From NCBI RefSeq assembly GCF_900188385.1, contig NZ_FZOI01000010.1, forward strand, positions 62,001 to 126,000: a DNA stretch of 64,000 bases, written 5' to 3'. The position numbers and the translations under genes were made by a program. Numbering within the stretch: position 1 is the first letter of the stretch; each line of letters begins with the position of its first letter. Of the stretch, positions 1-7,412 are shown one piece after another. This DNA is from Azospirillum sp. RU38E (lineage in GTDB: Bacteria; Pseudomonadota; Alphaproteobacteria; Azospirillales; Azospirillaceae). Under the pieces are notes generated by a model. That model saw only the letters and a list, made by a program, of their open reading frames with translations. It ran no database searches and was not told the origin of the DNA.

Positions 1-8
1 TTCGTTCC

Positions 9-2396
9 GTGACCGATCAAGCCGCCCTCCAGGCCCGGATGCCGGGTGAAACGGTGCTGTGCGCCCATTGTGGCCAGCCGGCCCTGCCGGGCAGCCACTT
101 CTGCTCCCCCGGCTGCGAGGGCGCGCATGGCCTGATCCATGATCTGGGGCTGGATGCCTATTACGCACGGCGCGATGTGGTGGCCAAGCCGGTGGGCGAC
201 CTTTCAGAGGAAGCGCCGCTGGATCTGGCCTCGGCTACAGACACCCTGCCGGGGGGCGATTGCCAGATGCGGCTGGTGCTAGACGGGCTGACCTGCGGCG
301 CCTGCGTCTGGCTGATCGAAAGCGTGCTGCGGCGGGAACCGGAGGTGGTGTCCGCCCGCGTCAACCTGACCAGCAGCCGGCTGGCCCTGCGCTGGCATGG
401 CGATGCTGCTCTGGCCGCCCGTTTTGTCGATATCCTGCGCCGGCTGGGCTATCGCCCCGCCGTGCCGGGGACCGACGGGGCGGATGATCCACAAAAGCGC
501 AGTGAACGGGAACTGGTGCGCGCCATGGCGCTGGCGGGCTTTTCCGCCATGAATATCATGCTGTTGTCTGTCTCCATCTGGTCCGGCCATGCCGGCGGCA
601 TGGGGGAGGCGACGCGCACCATGATGCATTGGCTCTCCGCCTTGATCGCCATTCCCACGGTGGCCTATGCCGGGCGGCCCTTCTTCCGCTCCGCCATTGG
701 GGCGCTGCGGGCGCGGCGGTCCAACATGGATGTGCCGATTTCCATCGGCGTCACCCTGGCCACCCTGACATCGCTGTGGGAAACGCTGCGCCATGGCCAG
801 CACGCCTATTTCGATGGCGCGGTCATGCTGCTGTTCTTCCTGCTGATCGGCCGCTTTCTGGATGCGCGCGCCCGTGGCCGTGCCCGCTCGGCGGCTGAAC
901 ATCTGCTGGCGCTGGGCCGCGCCCCGGTGATGATGCTGGGGCCGGATGGCAGCGCCGTGCCGACGCCGCCGGCCCAGGTGCCGGTGGGGGCAACGGTGCT
1001 GGTGGCGGTGGGGGAACGGATTGGCGTGGATGGTGCCATTGCCGCCGGTACATCGGACATCGACACCTCTGTCGTTACTGGCGAAAGCAATCCGCAGGCG
1101 GCCGGTGTGGGGGACAAGGTCTTTGCCGGCATGGTGAACCTGTCGGCCCCGCTGCGCGTCACCGTGACGGCGCGCGGGGAAGATACGCTGCTGGCGGAAA
1201 TCGTCCGATTGATGGAATCGGCCGAACAGGGGCGGGCCCGTTTCGTCGCCCTGGCCGACCGGGTGGCCCGCAATTACACGCCCGTGGTGCATACCGCTGC
1301 CATCGCCACCTTCCTGGCCTGGACGTTGGGTGTGGGCCTGGCCTGGCAGCCGGCTTTGTTCATCGCCGTGTCCGTGCTGATCATCACCTGCCCCTGTGCG
1401 CTGGCACTGGCCGTGCCGGCGGTGCAGGTGGTGGCCACGGGCCGGTTGATGCGCCAGGGCGTGCTGCTGAAATCCCCTACCGCGCTGGAACGGCTGGCCA
1501 AGGTCGATCTGGTGGTGTTCGACAAGACCGGCACGCTGACCCTGGGCCGCCCGGAATTGCAGGCCGATCCGGCGCGCAGTGCTGCCGATCTGGAACTGGC
1601 GGCCGGTCTGGCCCGGTTCAGCCGGCACCCGCTGTCGCGCGCCATTGCGCGGGCTGCCGGGCCGGGGCCGGTGGCGCATGATGTACGCGAAGTGCCGGGG
1701 GCCGGGCTGGAATGGGATGGGCCGAGCGGCACGGTTCGGCTGGGCCGGCGCGGCTTTGTCGGCCCGGTGCCGGCCCCCCTGGTGGAAAATGCTGCCGGGC
1801 CGGAACTGTGGCTGGCCCAGCCGGGCCGCGCGCCGCTGCGCTTCAGCTTCATCGATGCACCGCGCCCGGATGCGGCGGCCACGGTTGCCACCCTGCGCCA
1901 GCGCGGCTATGGCGTGGCGCTATTGTCCGGCGACCGGGAAGGGGCGGTGGCCGCCCTTGCCGACCAGTTGGGCATCAGTGACTGGCGCGCCGGGGTGGAC
2001 CCGGCCGGCAAAGCCGCCGCCCTGGCCGCCATGCGGGCAGAGGGGCGGCGGGTGCTGATGGTGGGGGATGGCCTGAACGATGCCGCTGCCCTGGCCTCGG
2101 CCAATGTGTCCGTTTCCCCCAGCACGGCGGTGGATGTGGCGCAGACGGCGGCGGACAGCATTTTCCAGGGTGATCATCTGGCCCCGGTGGCCGAATTGCT
2201 GTGGGTGGCCAAACGGTCGGAACGGCTGGTGACGCAGAATCTGGCCTTTTCCCTGCTCTATAATTTTTGCGCGGTGCCCATTGCCATGCTGGGCCATGCC
2301 ACGCCGTTGATCGCGGCCTTGGCCATGTCCTCTTCCTCGCTGGTGGTGCTGGTCAATGCGCTGCGCCTTTCCCGCGTTAAACGGAGCCTGCCATGA
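9..2396 (+). CDS. ccoI: Copper-transporting P1B-type ATPase CcoI/FixI (first copy)
   Basis: Inner-membrane copper ATPase that supplies copper for maturation of cbb3 cytochrome oxidase. Domains in order: an N-terminal Cys-rich metal-binding segment (CAHC and CSPGC, about residues 18-40), an HMA-type domain with CGAC (about 97-100), membrane helices with the metal-binding CPC motif, the phosphorylation motif DKTGTLT with Asp at about residue 505, and MVGDGLND near the C-terminus. The GTG at position 9 overlaps a TGA at 10-12. The second ccoI starts in the same way on the ccoH stop, so the bases before it (reading F-V-P-stop) are probably the tail of an upstream ccoH. The start therefore rests on this parallel; the ribosome site is outside the window. 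It overlaps ccoS by 4 bp. It is longer than the second copy because of the extra Cys-rich segment. Confidence 0.93.
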   Translation: MTDQAALQARMPGETVLCAHCGQPALPGSHFCSPGCEGAHGLIHDLGLDAYYARRDVVAKPVGDLSEEAPLDLASATDTLPGGDCQMRLVLDGLTCGACVWLIESVLRREPEVVSARVNLTSSRLALRWHGDAALAARFVDILRRLGYRPAVPGTDGADDPQKRSERELVRAMALAGFSAMNIMLLSVSIWSGHAGGMGEATRTMMHWLSALIAIPTVAYAGRPFFRSAIGALRARRSNMDVPISIGVTLATLTSLWETLRHGQHAYFDGAVMLLFFLLIGRFLDARARGRARSAAEHLLALGRAPVMMLGPDGSAVPTPPAQVPVGATVLVAVGERIGVDGAIAAGTSDIDTSVVTGESNPQAAGVGDKVFAGMVNLSAPLRVTVTARGEDTLLAEIVRLMESAEQGRARFVALADRVARNYTPVVHTAAIATFLAWTLGVGLAWQPALFIAVSVLIITCPCALALAVPAVQVVATGRLMRQGVLLKSPTALERLAKVDLVVFDKTGTLTLGRPELQADPARSAADLELAAGLARFSRHPLSRAIARAAGPGPVAHDVREVPGAGLEWDGPSGTVRLGRRGFVGPVPAPLVENAAGPELWLAQPGRAPLRFSFIDAPRPDAAATVATLRQRGYGVALLSGDREGAVAALADQLGISDWRAGVDPAGKAAALAAMRAEGRRVLMVGDGLNDAAALASANVSVSPSTAVDVAQTAADSIFQGDHLAPVAELLWVAKRSERLVTQNLAFSLLYNFCAVPIAMLGHATPLIAALAMSSSSLVVLVNALRLSRVKRSLP

Positions 2397-2581
2397 CGGC
2401 CCTGTTATTCCTCATCCCCATCGCATTGCTGCTGGGTCTGGCCGGGTTGGCCGGCTTCATGTGGTCGGTGCGCAGTGGCCAGTACGACGATCTGGACGGT
2501 GCCGCCGTCCGCGTCCTTTACGACGACGGCAAACCCTTGCCGGTCGTCCCTGATCAAACCGCCCCATCCAAGGAGAAGTGA
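2393..2581 (+). CDS. ccoS: cbb3 oxidase assembly protein CcoS (first copy)
   Basis: A 62-residue single-span membrane protein required for putting cofactors into cbb3 oxidase. It has one N-terminal hydrophobic helix followed by the family signature: a short Trp-containing turn, then GQYDDLDGAA. This stretch is shared almost exactly with the second CcoS in the window. The start ATG overlaps the ccoI stop (ATGA), so the two are translationally coupled. The tail after the signature is variable and polar, as is usual for the family. Confidence 0.92.
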   Translation: MTALLFLIPIALLLGLAGLAGFMWSVRSGQYDDLDGAAVRVLYDDGKPLPVVPDQTAPSKEK

Positions 2582-2582
2582 C

Positions 2583-2762
2583 ATGGGCAAGTGGATTTTC
2601 GGTATTTTCGCGGTGCTGCTGGCCCTGCTGGGCATGATACTGGCCGCGAATGCCCATGATACCGGCATGTTTGTCGGCGGCATGTTGTTCACCCTGTTCG
2701 GTGTGGGGGTGAATTTCTGGCTGATCGGCCATGAAGAGGATAAGAGCAGCACTGTGGTGTGA
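2583..2762 (+). CDS. Small membrane protein, function unknown
   Basis: A 59-residue protein starting one base after the ccoS stop, preceded by AAGGAGAAG as a good ribosome site. It has two predicted hydrophobic segments: residues about 4-20, and a Gly-rich second one around 28-46. The tail is short and acidic or polar. I do not recognise a family. Its position at the end of the ccoI-ccoS unit suggests co-transcription with oxidase-maturation genes. A longer reading in the same frame would start inside ccoS and is not supported. Confidence 0.7.
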   Translation: MGKWIFGIFAVLLALLGMILAANAHDTGMFVGGMLFTLFGVGVNFWLIGHEEDKSSTVV

Positions 2763-2870
2763 GGCGGCGGGTTTGGCTGACCCGGCAATTTTCGCGCCTG
2801 TTTCCGCGACTATCACCTTCATCCATGCTTTGGCCTTTAGGCTCTCAGGCAGGGGTTCGCACCTTCCCTG

Positions 2871-2956
2871 CCTCCCCCGCGAAAGCGGGGGTCCAGGGGC
2901 CAGGGGCGCCGGAGCGCTGGTCTTGTGGCCCCTGGATCCCCGCTTTCGCGGGGAAA
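2871..2956. repeat. Composite palindromic repeat, family A copy 1
   Basis: Two hairpins face each other. The left is CCCCGC-GAAA-GCGGGG followed by GTCCAGGGGCCA; the right is the complement, ending in CCCCGC-TTTC-GCGGGG. The whole unit is also a long inverted repeat with a short variable centre. It lies in the 351-bp gap between the first cco cluster and the next gene. Apart from the terminator near 3082, I see nothing else in that gap. Three further family A copies occur in the window. Confidence 0.88.
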
Positions 2957-3081
2957 GCACTTCGGTGCAAGGGTTTAACTTAGCGCCAATCAGCACAGGC
3001 CGGGGTGAGGGTTGGGCGAGCGGAAACGTCAGCATCGGAACGTGATTGCGTCCATCATAGGGGCTGCTGTCCCCCCCAAAG

Positions 3082-3114
3082 AAGGCCACCGGCACCCACG
3101 CCGGTGGCCTTTTT
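3082..3114. terminator. Rho-independent-type terminator
   Basis: The stem AAGGCCACCGGC pairs with GCCGGTGGCCTT across a 6-base loop, with a T run on the plus strand at 3110-3114. It directly abuts the stop codon of the minus-strand gene that ends at 3114. It can serve plus-strand transcripts leaving the cco cluster and, with a weaker T tract, the minus-strand gene. Confidence 0.75.
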
Positions 3115-4298
3115 CATGTCTCGGCCGCTTCCCGCCGGTGGCGGGCGCGGCGGCGGGCATCTTCCTGCTGGCGGGCCATGCGTTGCACGGCCGCCCCCTG
3201 GAAATGGCTGATGCCGGCTTGCCGGCCGGCCGATACGGCATCCGTCCGGGTACAGCGGGTCAGGATGCAGCGGCTGGGATCAATGCCGGTCAGCCAGCCC
3301 ATGGCATCCACCACATTGATGAAATGGCCCTGCCCATCGTGCCAGGGGATACGGTACCAGTCGACCGGCGGCAGGGCGCGGTCCTCCGGCGGGTCGGCCG
3401 GCACATGATCCAGGGCGATGGCGATATCCTCCCGCTTGGCGGTTTGCATCGCCTCGTTGAAGGCGCGCCGCGCCGCCTCCCATTCCAGGAAGGGCAGTTC
3501 CACCACCAATTGCCCGTGCAGCCGGGCCGGAAAGCGGGCGACGATGCCCCGGAACTCCTCGCTGGTCACCGTGGCGGCGTGCAGCTTCACGGCGATGGGC
3601 AGGCTATGCGCCTGCTGGTCGCGCAGCAGGTGGTAAAGCATCCGCCCGTCCAGCACATCCGTCACCTTGTCGAACAGCCAGGGGTTCTGGCGCAGGCTGG
3701 TGGAAAACAGCCGGTCCAGCACCTCCAGCGCCACGGTGCGTTCAGCCATGATGGGCACCAGCCTGCCATTCGGTTCCATCCGGTAAACGAACTGCTCCCG
3801 CAACAGGGAGGAGATATCCACCGCGTGCAGCGCCCGCTCCAGCATCATGAACTGGTCAAGCTGCTCCCCGTCCGGCGGGGCATGGGGGAACAGGCTGCGC
3901 CCTGCCTCCGCCGCCAGGGTCTGCACGGCAACCTGAAAGGCTTCCGCCTCGCGGGACAGGTTGAACCAGCGCGCACCGATGCTGCCGGCATGTTTTTCGC
4001 CTAGCACCTGCGCCACCCGGCCCAGCCGGGTACGCCGGTCGGCCAATTGCGCATCGGGGATGATCAGCACGATACGGTCGTGGGGAAGCTGGAAAAGCTG
4101 GATGGCGGGTCCACTGCCAGGCTGGGGCTTTCCCAGCGGCCCGCCCTCACCGGCCAGCCAGCGCACCAGGGAGCGTTTGAATACCGGCTCCTCGATATGC
4201 AGCACGCGCGACAAGTCCAGCAACAGCCCATGCTCAGGCGGCCGGTCGCGCAGATAGCGCGCCGCCAGCGTAATCAGCCGGGATTCGTCATTGGCCAT
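3114..4298 (-). CDS. Degenerate EAL-domain-like protein
   Basis: A 394-residue soluble protein with no signal peptide or membrane helix. The C-terminal half resembles an EAL (cyclic-di-GMP phosphodiesterase) fold. A stretch like the loop around residue 230 (AVKLHAATVTSEEF) is followed by a beta strand ending VVELPF where an active enzyme has its conserved acidic motifs, and then by GISHFQGAAV near the C-terminus, which matches the usual G-x-x-x-FQG ending. The EAL signature and the metal-binding acidic residues are not visible, so catalysis is unlikely; a binding or regulatory role is more plausible. The N-terminal half is unrecognised. The last 25 residues are very Arg-rich. The family call is by eye and needs a profile search. 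Confidence 0.5.
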   Translation of the reverse strand: MANDESRLITLAARYLRDRPPEHGLLLDLSRVLHIEEPVFKRSLVRWLAGEGGPLGKPQPGSGPAIQLFQLPHDRIVLIIPDAQLADRRTRLGRVAQVLGEKHAGSIGARWFNLSREAEAFQVAVQTLAAEAGRSLFPHAPPDGEQLDQFMMLERALHAVDISSLLREQFVYRMEPNGRLVPIMAERTVALEVLDRLFSTSLRQNPWLFDKVTDVLDGRMLYHLLRDQQAHSLPIAVKLHAATVTSEEFRGIVARFPARLHGQLVVELPFLEWEAARRAFNEAMQTAKREDIAIALDHVPADPPEDRALPPVDWYRIPWHDGQGHFINVVDAMGWLTGIDPSRCILTRCTRTDAVSAGRQAGISHFQGAAVQRMARQQEDARRRARHRREAAET

Positions 4299-4409
4299 GT
4301 GCCAACCATTCCCCCCACCGGGCCTTCATATGCTCCCCCTTTTTGATTTGTAGTTTAAGGGGGATTGCCGATGCTGGGAAGGGCGGGACATATGGCCCAG
4401 TAAAGTAAC

Positions 4410-4440
4410 AGAGACGGTTGAGCGATTCTCAACCGTCTCT
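4410..4440 (-). terminator. Hairpin downstream of the azoreductase gene
   Basis: A perfect 13-bp stem (AGAGACGGTTGAG with CTCAACCGTCTCT) closes a 5-base loop. It lies 22 bp past the azoreductase stop on the minus strand. The following minus-strand bases are only moderately T-rich (GTTACTTTAC), so it may be a weak intrinsic terminator or a 3'-end stabilising stem. Confidence 0.6.
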
Positions 4441-4461
4441 GCTGCCTGATCATGGCGTTGT

Positions 4462-5073
4462 TCAGGCGGCCTTCAGGCTTTCGATCTGGGCCTTGGCGCC
4501 GCTGACAGCGGCAGCCTTGGCCTCATCCCCCAGGGCAACACCCTCGGCGATGACGAATTCGACATCGGTGATGCCCAGGAAGCCGAAGATGGCCTTCAGA
4601 TAGGTCTCACCATGTTCAACAGCGGCGGCCGGGCCGCTGGAATAGATGCCGCCACGGGCCAGGGCGACGATCACGCGCTTGGCCCCGCACAGACCTTCCG
4701 GCCCGTTGGCGCCATAGCGGAAGGTCTTGCCGGCCACGCAGATGCGGTCGATCCAGGCCTTCAGCTGGCTGGGGATGGTGAAATTGTAAAGACCGGCGCC
4801 GATCACCAGCACATCGGCGGCCAGGAATTCTTCCAGGATGCTGCCGCTCAGCGCCAGATCGGCCTGGGTGGCCGCATCATTGCTGGCGTCATAATTGCCC
4901 ATGGCCGCGGCCAGGGTCAGCCCCGACAGGTGCGGCACCGGGTTGGCGGCCAGGTCGCGGTAGCTGACATCCACGCCGGCTGCGGCGCTCAGCTTCTTGG
5001 TGATGTCGGCGCTCAGGTCACGGCTGACGGAATAGGGGCCGAGAACGCTGGAATCGAGGTGCAAAAGCTTCAT
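4462..5073 (-). CDS. azoR: FMN-dependent NADH-azoreductase
   Basis: A 203-residue flavodoxin-fold quinone/azo reductase that transfers two electrons from NAD(P)H to quinones or azo compounds in the cytoplasm. Visible features are an N-terminal phosphate-binding loop after the first strand (LDSSVLGPYSVSR), the PxYNF-type motif GLYNFTIPSQLKAWID around residue 95, and ARGGIY near residue 143. Length is normal for AzoR. The ATG at 5073 is preceded by AAGAAGGT at proper spacing. A longer frame runs on upstream but would cross the divergent regulator's promoter and is rejected. It is divergent from the HxlR regulator at 5156, the classical arrangement for a quinone- or electrophile-sensing pair. 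Confidence 0.9.
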   Translation of the reverse strand: MKLLHLDSSVLGPYSVSRDLSADITKKLSAAAGVDVSYRDLAANPVPHLSGLTLAAAMGNYDASNDAATQADLALSGSILEEFLAADVLVIGAGLYNFTIPSQLKAWIDRICVAGKTFRYGANGPEGLCGAKRVIVALARGGIYSSGPAAAVEHGETYLKAIFGFLGITDVEFVIAEGVALGDEAKAAAVSGAKAQIESLKAA

Positions 5074-5092
5074 GGTCTGGACCTTCTTGCAT

Positions 5093-5109
5093 GGTATAAA
5101 ATGAATACC
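5093..5109. promoter_or_regulatory. Candidate operator between azoR and the HxlR regulator
   Basis: Inverted repeat GGTAT-N7-ATACC in the 82-bp divergent spacer. It overlaps a TATAAA-like stretch that could be a -10 element. HxlR proteins bind such short dyads as dimers. The arms are only five bases, so chance is possible. Confidence 0.4.
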
Positions 5110-5155
5110 GGGACACATAAGGTAACTGCCAATGTCCGCGCAAGGAGGCACATGG

Positions 5156-5614
5156 ATGGAACCCAGTAACAGCAATGTGACTGAACAAGCTGGGGAAATG
5201 CACGGTGGCGATGATTTCCACGGCCGCTGCGCCATGGTCAACAGCGTGCTGACGCGCATCGGCGACAAGTGGAGCGTGCTGATTGTCGTGCTGCTGGCAG
5301 ACGGCCCGTGCCGCTTCAACGAGTTGAAGCGGCGCATCGGCGGGATTTCCCAGCGGATGCTGACCCTGACCCTGCGGGGGCTGGAACGGGACGGGCTGGT
5401 CAGCCGCACCATCTATCCCACCATCCCGCCGCGGGTGGAATATCAATTGACCGATCTGGGCCATTCGCTGCGCGAACCGGTGGAGGCGCTGAGCAAATGG
5501 GCCTTCAGCAATGCCGACCGTATTTTCCAGTCCCGCACAGATTATGACCGCGATTGCGCCAGCGCGCAGAGCAAGGATATGCCGGTCGGGATGATGGCAT
5601 CGTTGAAATCATAG
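5156..5614 (+). CDS. HxlR-family transcriptional regulator
   Basis: A 152-residue winged-helix regulator. Core features are an N-terminal Cys (GRCAMVNSVLTRIGDKWS), then VVLLADGPCRFNELKRRIGGISQRML as the recognition helix, and the wing IYPTIPPRVEYQLTDLG. The family often senses quinones or aldehydes through the N-terminal Cys, here about residue 24. The start at 5156 is chosen because AAGGAGG lies 7 bases upstream; an ATG at 5132 has no ribosome site. It is divergent from azoR and probably its repressor (inference). Its last 73 bases overlap the 3' end of the convergent M20 amidohydrolase gene. Confidence 0.88.
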   Translation: MEPSNSNVTEQAGEMHGGDDFHGRCAMVNSVLTRIGDKWSVLIVVLLADGPCRFNELKRRIGGISQRMLTLTLRGLERDGLVSRTIYPTIPPRVEYQLTDLGHSLREPVEALSKWAFSNADRIFQSRTDYDRDCASAQSKDMPVGMMASLKS

Positions 5615-6681
5615 CTGGGATGGTGCAGCGGGGCCGACGCCCCGCCCTGACCCAGCCAGAGATAGGCCCCCTTGCAGGCCTGCAGCATGAAGGCGAAATC
5701 TTCTGACGTGAAGGCCGGCTCCGGCGCGCGCACGGCCGTGCAGACGCTGGCGGCAATGCGCAGCGCCTCTTCCGCCGCGTCTTCATCATTGATGGTGGCC
5801 GGGTAATAGCGGTCATAGGTGATCGCCGCCTCTGTCCCGCTGGCCAGGGCTACGCCGGCGACAATCTGGCGCAAGGCTGCCTCGATCGTATCCTGCACGG
5901 CGGGATCGAAGCTGCGCACCGTGCCGCCCAGCGTTACGGCGGCCGGCAGCACATTATGGGCGTGCCCACCCTGGATGCGTGTCACCGACAGCACGGCCGA
6001 CGATGTGGGCGGGATGCGGCGGGAAATGATGCTGTTCAACTGGCCCACCAGATCGCTGGCCGCCAGTACCGCGTCGGGGGTGACATGCGGCATGGCGGCG
6101 TGACCGCCCTTGCCCGTCAGGGTGATTTCAAACTTGTCGGCGGCGGCCATGATCGGGCCGGGCCGGGTGGCCACGGTGCCGGCGGGCAGGTCCGGCCAAT
6201 TATGCAGGGCGAAAACCCGCTGGCTGGGGAAGCGCTGGAACAGCCCATCCTGCACCATGGCCCGCGCCCCACCCAGGCCTTCCTCCGCCGGCTGGAAGAT
6301 GAAATGGATGGTGCCGTCGAACCGCCGGGTCCGCGCCAGATGCCGGGCCGCCCCCAGCAGCATGGTGGAATGCCCGTCATGGCCGCAGCCGTGGAACACG
6401 CCGGCATGGCAACTGGCATGGGGCAGGCCCGTCTGTTCCTGGATGGGCAGCGCATCCATATCGGCGCGCAGGGCAATGGCCCGGTCCGACGATCCGGCCT
6501 TCAGCACGCCGACAATGCCGGTCCCGCCGATGCCTTCATGCACCTCCAGCCCCGCCTCGCGCAGGGCGGCGGCGATGCGGGCGGCGGTGCGATGTTCCTT
6601 GAAGCCCAGTTCCGGGTGCGCATGAAGGTCACGGCGGAAATCCACCAGGGCGGGCAGAAGATCGGCAATGCTGTCAGGCAT
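5542..6681 (-). CDS. M20-family amidohydrolase (hippurate/amino-acylase type)
   Basis: A 379-residue cytoplasmic metallopeptidase-fold amidase that removes acyl groups from N-acyl amino acids or similar amides. Metal-binding and catalytic motifs are all present: DLHAHPELGF near the N-terminus, CGHDGHSTM around residue 100, QPAEEGLGGA around 135, and LHNWPDLPAGTVATRPGP around 165; the C-terminal HHPSYDFND matches the family. The start ATG at 6681 is used because further upstream the frame enters a palindromic repeat. It probably belongs with the Lrp regulator and aminotransferase genes upstream on the same strand, though the repeat intervenes. The substrate cannot be told from sequence. Confidence 0.9.
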   Translation of the reverse strand: MPDSIADLLPALVDFRRDLHAHPELGFKEHRTAARIAAALREAGLEVHEGIGGTGIVGVLKAGSSDRAIALRADMDALPIQEQTGLPHASCHAGVFHGCGHDGHSTMLLGAARHLARTRRFDGTIHFIFQPAEEGLGGARAMVQDGLFQRFPSQRVFALHNWPDLPAGTVATRPGPIMAAADKFEITLTGKGGHAAMPHVTPDAVLAASDLVGQLNSIISRRIPPTSSAVLSVTRIQGGHAHNVLPAAVTLGGTVRSFDPAVQDTIEAALRQIVAGVALASGTEAAITYDRYYPATINDEDAAEEALRIAASVCTAVRAPEPAFTSEDFAFMLQACKGAYLWLGQGGASAPLHHPSYDFNDAIIPTGISLLCALAQSRS

Positions 6682-6727
6682 GGGAGCGGGTCCGGTTGGG
6701 GGGGAGGCGTGCCGCAATAACCTACCT

Positions 6728-6819
6728 TGCCTTCCCCGCGAAAGCGGGGAACCAGGGGCCAGGAGCACGGAGCTGTGGTTCCCCTTGGCCCCTGGACCCC
6801 CGCTTTCGCGGGGGAGGCA
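6728..6819. repeat. Composite palindromic repeat, family A copy 2
   Basis: Same design as the copy at 2871. The left hairpin CCCCGC-GAAA-GCGGGG and the right hairpin CCCCGC-TTTC-GCGGGG flank about 45 bases, whose ends (ACCAGGGGCCA and TGGCCCCTGGA) also pair. It lies between the Lrp-type regulator and the amidohydrolase and could attenuate or stabilise the transcript there. Confidence 0.88.
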
Positions 6820-6850
6820 GGAAATTGCATTCTACTGGAAACAATCCCCC

Positions 6851-7348
6851 TCACTCATGCCGATCGCCGAACAGGGTCTGGATCGGATAATGGTGTTTGA
6901 TGAAGGGGGATTTGATAACGACATAGCTGAAATATTTCTCGATGCCGAAATCGCCTTCCAGCATCCCTTCGATGATCGTCTGGTAATGCGCCACGCCATG
7001 GGTGACGAATTTCAGCAGATAATCATAACCGCCGCTGACCAGATGGCATTCCACAATCTCATCGATCTTGCGGATCTTGGTCTCGAAGCGGGAGAAATCG
7101 CCGCTGCGATGTTCGGTCAGGGTCACCTGGGTGAAGACGGTGAGGAATTCACCCAGCTTGTTCAGGTTGATATGGGCGCCATAGCCGGTGATGTAGCCCG
7201 CCTTTTCCAGCCGCTTCACCCGTGTCAGGCACGGGCTGGGCGAAAGACCCACGGCATCGGCCAGCTCCACATTGGTGATGCGGCCGGCTTGCTGGAGTTG
7301 CGCCAGGATCTTCAGGTCGATCCGGTCTAGCTTCGGTCCCGGTAACAT
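6851..7348 (-). CDS. Lrp/AsnC-family transcriptional regulator
   Basis: A 165-residue feast/famine regulator. Residues about 5-60 form the helix-turn-helix (LDRIDLKILAQLQQAGRITN, then SPSPCLTRVKRLEKAGYI). Residues about 70-150 form the RAM ligand-binding domain, with VECHLVSGGYDYLLKF as the typical signature. Length is standard. It starts 65 bp downstream of the class III aminotransferase on the same strand, so it is likely co-transcribed and may regulate amino acid or amine catabolism by that enzyme. The effector is unknown. Confidence 0.92.
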   Translation of the reverse strand: MLPGPKLDRIDLKILAQLQQAGRITNVELADAVGLSPSPCLTRVKRLEKAGYITGYGAHINLNKLGEFLTVFTQVTLTEHRSGDFSRFETKIRKIDEIVECHLVSGGYDYLLKFVTHGVAHYQTIIEGMLEGDFGIEKYFSYVVIKSPFIKHHYPIQTLFGDRHE

Positions 7349-7412
7349 CTGCCGAACACCTATCTCGAATATGCCAGGGGCGCAGGGGAAGGCGGGGTGG
7401 GCGGTTCTGATT

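Noticed and set aside
6682-6768. N-terminal extension of the M20 amidohydrolase
   Set aside because: The extra 29 codons translate part of a palindromic intergenic repeat and have no family similarity.
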